From: Caulobacter sp. Root655
GTDB taxonomy: Bacteria > Pseudomonadota > Alphaproteobacteria > Caulobacterales > Caulobacteraceae
Direction: 5' to 3'
Length of the DNA stretch: 64,000 nucleotides
Assembly (NCBI RefSeq): GCF_001427665.1
Contig: NZ_LMHC01000023.1
Span: 198,511 to 262,510, forward strand
Below the pieces are notes generated by a model. The model worked only from the letters and a program-made list of their open reading frames with translations. It was not told the DNA's origin and ran no database searches. Position numbers and translations under genes: made by a program. Of the stretch, positions 60,319 through 64,000 are shown piece after piece. The first letter of the stretch is position 1, and each line of letters starts with the position of its first letter.

Positions 60319-61236
60319 GTGTCGCGCCTCTTCAGCGCCTATGTGATCGTCGACTGGAGCGCGGCCACCAAGCCGACGACGGGGGCGGATTCCGTGTGGA
60401 TCGGCGTGGTCAAGCGCGACGTGCGCTTTCGCCTGACCTATGAAAGCTTCAACCCGCCGACCCGCCAGGAAGCCGAGACCAAGCTGGCGGCGATCCTCGA
60501 CGACCTGAAGAAGCGCAACGAACGGGCCCTGGTCGGTTTCGACTTCCCACTGGGCTTCCCGCGCGGCGTCACCGCCGCCCTGTCGCTGAAGGGCGAGCAT
60601 CCCTGGCGCGCGGTCTGGGACCAGTTGGCCAAGATGGTCAAGGACAAGGCCGACAACACCAACAACCGCTTCGGCGTCGGCTCGGAGCTGAACCGCCGGC
60701 TGACCGGCGGCCCGTTCCCGTTCTGGGGCTGCCCGCCCAAGGACACCTTGACGACCCTGCAGCCCAAGAAGACCCGCGAGCACGGCCCAGGCGACCTGCC
60801 GGAGTTCCGCCACGCAGACCTGGCGGCCCATCCTTCAAAAGGGGGGGGAGCGGCCTCGATCTGGAAGCTCTACTATAACGGCTCGGTCGGCGGTCAGGCG
60901 ATCGTCGGCATTCCGGCCGCGCGCCGGTTGAGGGACGCGCGCGGCGAGGCCGCCCGCGTCTGGCCGTTCGAGACCAGCTTCAAGGCCCTGGCCGAGGCCG
61001 ACCTCGAGGGCGTCCAGGTGGTGATCGCCGAGGTCTATCCCTCGCTGATCAAGGCGACGCCGGCCGCCGGCGAGGTCAAGGACGCCGCCCAGGTGCGGGC
61101 CCTGGCCGAGCACTTCGCCAAGCTGGACGAGGCGGGCAAGTTGGCCGCGCTGTTCGGGCCGTCCAAGGACGCGCCGGCCGACGTGGTGCGGGACGCTGAG
61201 ACCGAAGAGGGCTGGATTTTGGGGGCGGGCGTCTAG
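60319..61236 (+). CDS. DUF429-like (RNase H-fold) protein
   Basis: A 305-residue protein with the opening SAYVIVDWSAATKPTTGADS, ALVGFDFPLGFPRGVT near residue 73, and VVIAEVYPSLI in the C-terminal third, a pattern of acidic residues on beta strands as in DUF429 and RNase H-like nucleases. From memory, relatives in alphaproteobacteria are often labelled as cobalamin or molybdopterin proteins, without good reason. It is a single gene after opgH, and a palindrome follows its stop. Confidence 0.7.
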   Translation: MSRLFSAYVIVDWSAATKPTTGADSVWIGVVKRDVRFRLTYESFNPPTRQEAETKLAAILDDLKKRNERALVGFDFPLGFPRGVTAALSLKGEHPWRAVWDQLAKMVKDKADNTNNRFGVGSELNRRLTGGPFPFWGCPPKDTLTTLQPKKTREHGPGDLPEFRHADLAAHPSKGGGAASIWKLYYNGSVGGQAIVGIPAARRLRDARGEAARVWPFETSFKALAEADLEGVQVVIAEVYPSLIKATPAAGEVKDAAQVRALAEHFAKLDEAGKLAALFGPSKDAPADVVRDAETEEGWILGAGV

Positions 61237-61250
61237 GCCGCTCCGCTGGC

Positions 61251-61276
61251 GGGGACAGGCACATGTGCCTGTCCCC
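61251..61276. terminator. 26-bp perfect palindrome between convergent genes
   Basis: GGGGACAGGCACATGTGCCTGTCCCC is self-complementary with a CATG centre. It is a near-identical copy of the palindrome at 21502-21529 and again sits between convergent stops. Confidence 0.6.
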
Positions 61277-61287
61277 AACCGTGCCCC

Positions 61288-62223
61288 CTACCGGTCCTCC
61301 GCGGCCAAGGCTTCTTCCACCACGGTCGCCGCGCCGAACGCGACCGGGATCGAGGTCTCGTCGCCCGGGTTGGCCGGGTCGAACCAGACGACCACGGGAT
61401 CGCCGACCCGTGGCAACTGGACCGCGTCGAAATTGTCGGTCTTGGTCACCCAGCGGTCGACGCCCTGGTGGTCGGTGAACTTGACGACGACGCGGAGCCT
61501 CGGCTGATTCATGATTTCGACCCCGGTGTCGTGCAGTTCGGTGATCAGGCCGCGCGTCTTGATCCCCGTCTCGATCACGGCCTTGGCCCGCGCCCTGCGG
61601 CGGCTCTCGGCCCTGGCCTGGTTGCGGCCGATCCAAGCCAGGCCGGCGCCGATCAGGACCAGCAGCGCCGGAGCCCAGTAGCGCGACGTCCAGGCGATCC
61701 AGGCGCCGGCGTCCCACGGCCCCGTCCGCTCGCCGGGCGGCGTCGCGTCCGTGAAGCCTTCGGACGACCCGACCCAGAAATCGCCGCCCACAGACGAGGC
61801 GCCGCCGTTGGCGACGGCCGCGAAGACACCGGGCTCGGGCGCGGCGACCCAGAACAGGCTCGCGCCCAGCCAGAACCCCACCGCGCAGCCGATCAGGGTG
61901 ACGGCCGCCGGAAGCGAGAACCCGGCGCCGAGCCCGAAACGCGAGGTCATGGCGGCCGCGAACCCGAGATCCAGGACAAAGCCGACGATCGAACCGACGA
62001 ACACCGCCCAGAACAGGCCGGGCACGACGTTGGCGGGATACAGATCCGGCGTCAGATAGAGCAGGCCCATCGGATAGCGGATGGTGTCGGCCAGCCCCAG
62101 GCCGAACAACGCCCAGGCCGCGAAGACCAGGAACAGTCCCAGCCCCGCGCCGCCGCCCGGCTCTTGCCGGCTCTCCTCGAGCGCCTTGCGTCGCCGTTCG
62201 ACGGCCGGATCCACCGTGCTCAA
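61288..62223 (-). CDS. DUF3592 domain membrane protein
   Basis: A 311-residue protein with about four membrane helices (about residues 28-48, 70-95, 105-130, 170-190) and a C-terminal soluble beta domain: KTRGLITELHDTGVEIMNQP, RVVVKFTDHQGVDRWVTKTD and DPVVVWFDPANPGDETSIPV, which matches DUF3592. TTG at 62223 is selected as start since GGGAGG lies 8 bases upstream; the frame is open far beyond. It follows the MATE gene, 44 bases downstream on the same strand. Confidence 0.78.
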   Translation of the reverse strand: MSTVDPAVERRRKALEESRQEPGGGAGLGLFLVFAAWALFGLGLADTIRYPMGLLYLTPDLYPANVVPGLFWAVFVGSIVGFVLDLGFAAAMTSRFGLGAGFSLPAAVTLIGCAVGFWLGASLFWVAAPEPGVFAAVANGGASSVGGDFWVGSSEGFTDATPPGERTGPWDAGAWIAWTSRYWAPALLVLIGAGLAWIGRNQARAESRRRARAKAVIETGIKTRGLITELHDTGVEIMNQPRLRVVVKFTDHQGVDRWVTKTDNFDAVQLPRVGDPVVVWFDPANPGDETSIPVAFGAATVVEEALAAEDR

Positions 62224-62267
62224 ATCAACGCCCTCCCGATACAACCTGAGGAAACGGCGCCGCTCGG

Positions 62268-63644
62268 CTATCGTTCCTTCAGATCCAGCATCCGGTAGCG
62301 CCCCAGCAGCAGGCCGGCGGCCAGGAAACTGGTGATGATCACCGACCAGACGATGCCCTGCACGCCCAGCTTCATCGGCAGGGCCAGCCACCAGGCCAGG
62401 GGTCCCATGATCAGGGCGTAGCTGATCATGTGGGTCGTGGTCGGAATCCACACCTCGCCCCGGGCCCGCAGGGCCTGGGCGCAGACCACCTGCACGGCGT
62501 CGGGGACCAGGAACAGGCAGCTGAGCGCCAGGGCCGGCGCGATCAGGGTCAAGGCGGCCGGGTCGCTGGTGTAGGCCTCGGCCACCAGATGGCGCAGCGG
62601 CAGCAGCAGCACCGAGACCAGCAATGCAAAGACGGCGGTGACGCCGAAGGCGATCCAGCCGGCCCGGCTCATGCCCTTGGTGTCGCGCGCGCCATAGGCT
62701 CGGCCGACCTGCACCGCCGTGGCGGTCGACAGGCCCAGCGGGACCATGAAGATCACCGCCACCACGTTCAGCACCACCGCCCAGGCGGCCACCGAATAGC
62801 CGCCCAGCCAGCCGGCCACCAGGCTCATGCCGGCGAAGGCCCCGGCCTCGAACAGGTTCGAGCCGCCCGCCCCATAACCGACCCGGCGCTGCTCGCGCTC
62901 GGCGGCCAGGTCGGACGCCGGCTTGTCGAAGACGCCCATGGTCCTGGCGTCCTTCAGGCGCACGATGACCACCGCCAGCATCACGGCGAAGGCGGCGCGG
63001 GCCACGAAGGTCGACCAGGCCGCGCCCACCGCCCCCAGGGCCGGCAGGCCGAAGGTCCCCGGCACCAGCAGCAGGTTGACCGCCAAGTTGATCAGGTTGG
63101 CGATCCACATGGCCACGGTCACCAGGCCCGGCCGGCCCAGGCCCTCCAACCAGAAGCTCAGGGTCACGCTCAGGGCGAACATCGGCAGCGACAGCGAAAA
63201 GACGATCAGCGGCGCGGTCGCCCCATTGGCCAGGGCCTTGTCCAGGCCGGCGTGATGCATCAGCGGCGGTCCGGCGACCGCCAGCAGGGCCGCGCCGGCC
63301 ACGCCCAGCCACAGGGCATAGGACAGGCCGCGCCGCAGCACCGCCCCGGTCTCGTGCGGCTTGCCCGCCCCCACGGCGCGCGAGGCCATGACCTGCACCC
63401 CGACCAGCAGGCCGACCGTCATGGTCACGAACACCGAGGTCGGGGCCCAGGCCATGGCGTGGAAGCCCAGCTGCGTCGCCGAATAGTGGCCGACCACGAT
63501 GGCGTCGGTCAGGCCCATGACCATGATGCCCAGGCGCGACAACACCACCGGCCCCGCCAGGCGGAGCAGTTCGACGAGATCGGAGACGATGACGCCGTGC
63601 GGCTTCCCGGAGGGGGAAGCCGGCGCGGCCGCGGAACGCGGCAT
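62268..63644 (-). CDS. MATE family multidrug efflux transporter
   Basis: Sodium- or proton-driven exporter of 458 residues, with 12 membrane helices in two related bundles. Signatures: LLRLAGPVVLSRLGIMVMGL and TDAIVVGHYSATQLG at the first bundle, LSFWLEGLGRPGLVT, and in the second bundle SLVAGWLGGYSVAAWAVVLN and GLSTATAVQVGRAYGA. ATG at 63644 is preceded by AAGG 8 bases upstream. The DUF3592 gene follows and may share its transcript. Confidence 0.93.
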   Translation of the reverse strand: MPRSAAAPASPSGKPHGVIVSDLVELLRLAGPVVLSRLGIMVMGLTDAIVVGHYSATQLGFHAMAWAPTSVFVTMTVGLLVGVQVMASRAVGAGKPHETGAVLRRGLSYALWLGVAGAALLAVAGPPLMHHAGLDKALANGATAPLIVFSLSLPMFALSVTLSFWLEGLGRPGLVTVAMWIANLINLAVNLLLVPGTFGLPALGAVGAAWSTFVARAAFAVMLAVVIVRLKDARTMGVFDKPASDLAAEREQRRVGYGAGGSNLFEAGAFAGMSLVAGWLGGYSVAAWAVVLNVVAVIFMVPLGLSTATAVQVGRAYGARDTKGMSRAGWIAFGVTAVFALLVSVLLLPLRHLVAEAYTSDPAALTLIAPALALSCLFLVPDAVQVVCAQALRARGEVWIPTTTHMISYALIMGPLAWWLALPMKLGVQGIVWSVIITSFLAAGLLLGRYRMLDLKER

Positions 63645-63739
63645 GGACAGGGCCTTTTCAAAGAAGGCCGGGAAAGTGACCGATGCACAAGCTTTGGGCA
63701 ACCCCCGGTTACAGCGCTCTTGGGCATGGTGGGCTCCTT

Positions 63740-63910
63740 TTGGGTTGAATGGCTCACGCCCTTGCCCCCTACGGATCGCTTCGCGATCGTCTTCCCCCAT
63801 AGGGGGAAGAGTTCCGTGCCGCCGACTCCGCCCCCTCGCCGCTGACAGACCGCGAAGCGGTCAGGTGGGGGCAAGCGGGTGTGATCCCACGCGGAAACCC
63901 GCTGAGAATG
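63740..63910. repeat. Inverted copy of the 10.0-10.17 kb repeat
   Basis: About 63768-63903 is the reverse complement of 10028-10165 with few differences (CACGCGGAAACCCGCTGAG, GACCGCGAAGCGGTCAGGTG, CTTCCCCCATAGGGGGAAG). The last 90 bases of the window resemble 9930-10027 in diverged form. The stretch 63645-64000 holds no gene. Confidence 0.75.
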
Positions 63911-64000
63911 TGAGGAGGCGCGGAGCGGCCGGGCCAGGCCCGGAGACCGTGAGTATTGTGTTTGCGTTTCGGCGTGGACCGACCGCTCCGCGAAACCGTT

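Noticed and set aside
63645..64000. Partial gene at the right edge
   Set aside because: The sequence is repeat-derived and no frame has coding character.

Overview
The window is very GC-rich, densely coded DNA from an alphaproteobacterium of the Caulobacter group. The support is the protein set and its order: dipM, pcm, surE, serS, tatC-B-A, scpB-A, nagZ and an ftsN-like SPOR gene; lpxC, bamD, recN, ligA; yajC-secD-secF; and opgH. From memory this resembles the Caulobacter crescentus order. GTG and TTG starts and 4-base ATGA/GTGA gene overlaps are common. No rRNA, tRNA, CRISPR array, transposase or prophage was seen. The genus is an inference; the class is well supported.

Layout. (1) 1-9.5 kb: a lytic transglycosylase, then a minus-strand tetR-led cassette for a cobalamin/haem/siderophore-type ABC importer (binding protein, permease, ATPase), a divergent membrane glycosyltransferase, two RNA methyltransferases and a DUF3892 protein. 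(2) 9.5-10.2 kb: a gene-free block of structured repeats, part of which recurs inverted at the right end of the window. (3) 10.2-19.4 kb: DUF2147, a DEDDh exonuclease, ligA, an acyltransferase, recN, bamD and lpxC. (4) 19.4-26.5 kb: an S9 peptidase, then the minus-strand yajC-secD-secF group joined to homologues of two mitochondrial complex I assembly factors (an NDUFAF3/Mth938-type and an NDUFAF6-type protein) and a small Urate_ox_N-type membrane protein. (5) 26.5-39.7 kb: a DUF815 ATPase, then a long minus-strand run for envelope, division and chromosome functions (dipM, pcm, surE, serS, tatCBA, scpBA, nagZ, ftsN, dgt). (6) 39.7-52.3 kb: erpA, exonuclease III, hypotheticals, two LysR regulators each facing an enzyme gene, ilvD facing a GH39 xylosidase, and several oxidoreductases. 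(7) 52.4-57.9 kb: a copper phenol-oxidase cluster (laccase-like multicopper oxidase, tyrosinase, an unknown 137-residue protein, a DJ-1/isonitrile-hydratase-like protein) beside a CusF-like lipoprotein. (8) 58.2-64 kb: opgH, a DUF429-like protein, a DUF3592 membrane protein and a MATE transporter.

Intergenic space is unusually rich in palindromic repeats of about 100-120 bp from several families. One supplies the last codons and stop of the importer ATPase and one supplies the ribosome binding site of scpB. Two near-identical copies flank serS, whose product carries an in-frame block of about 54 residues with codon use unlike the rest of the gene. The most interesting leads are the copper phenol-oxidase cluster with its unknown small protein, the NDUFAF3/NDUFAF6/SecDF association, the serS insertion, and the recruitment of repeats into gene ends and starts.
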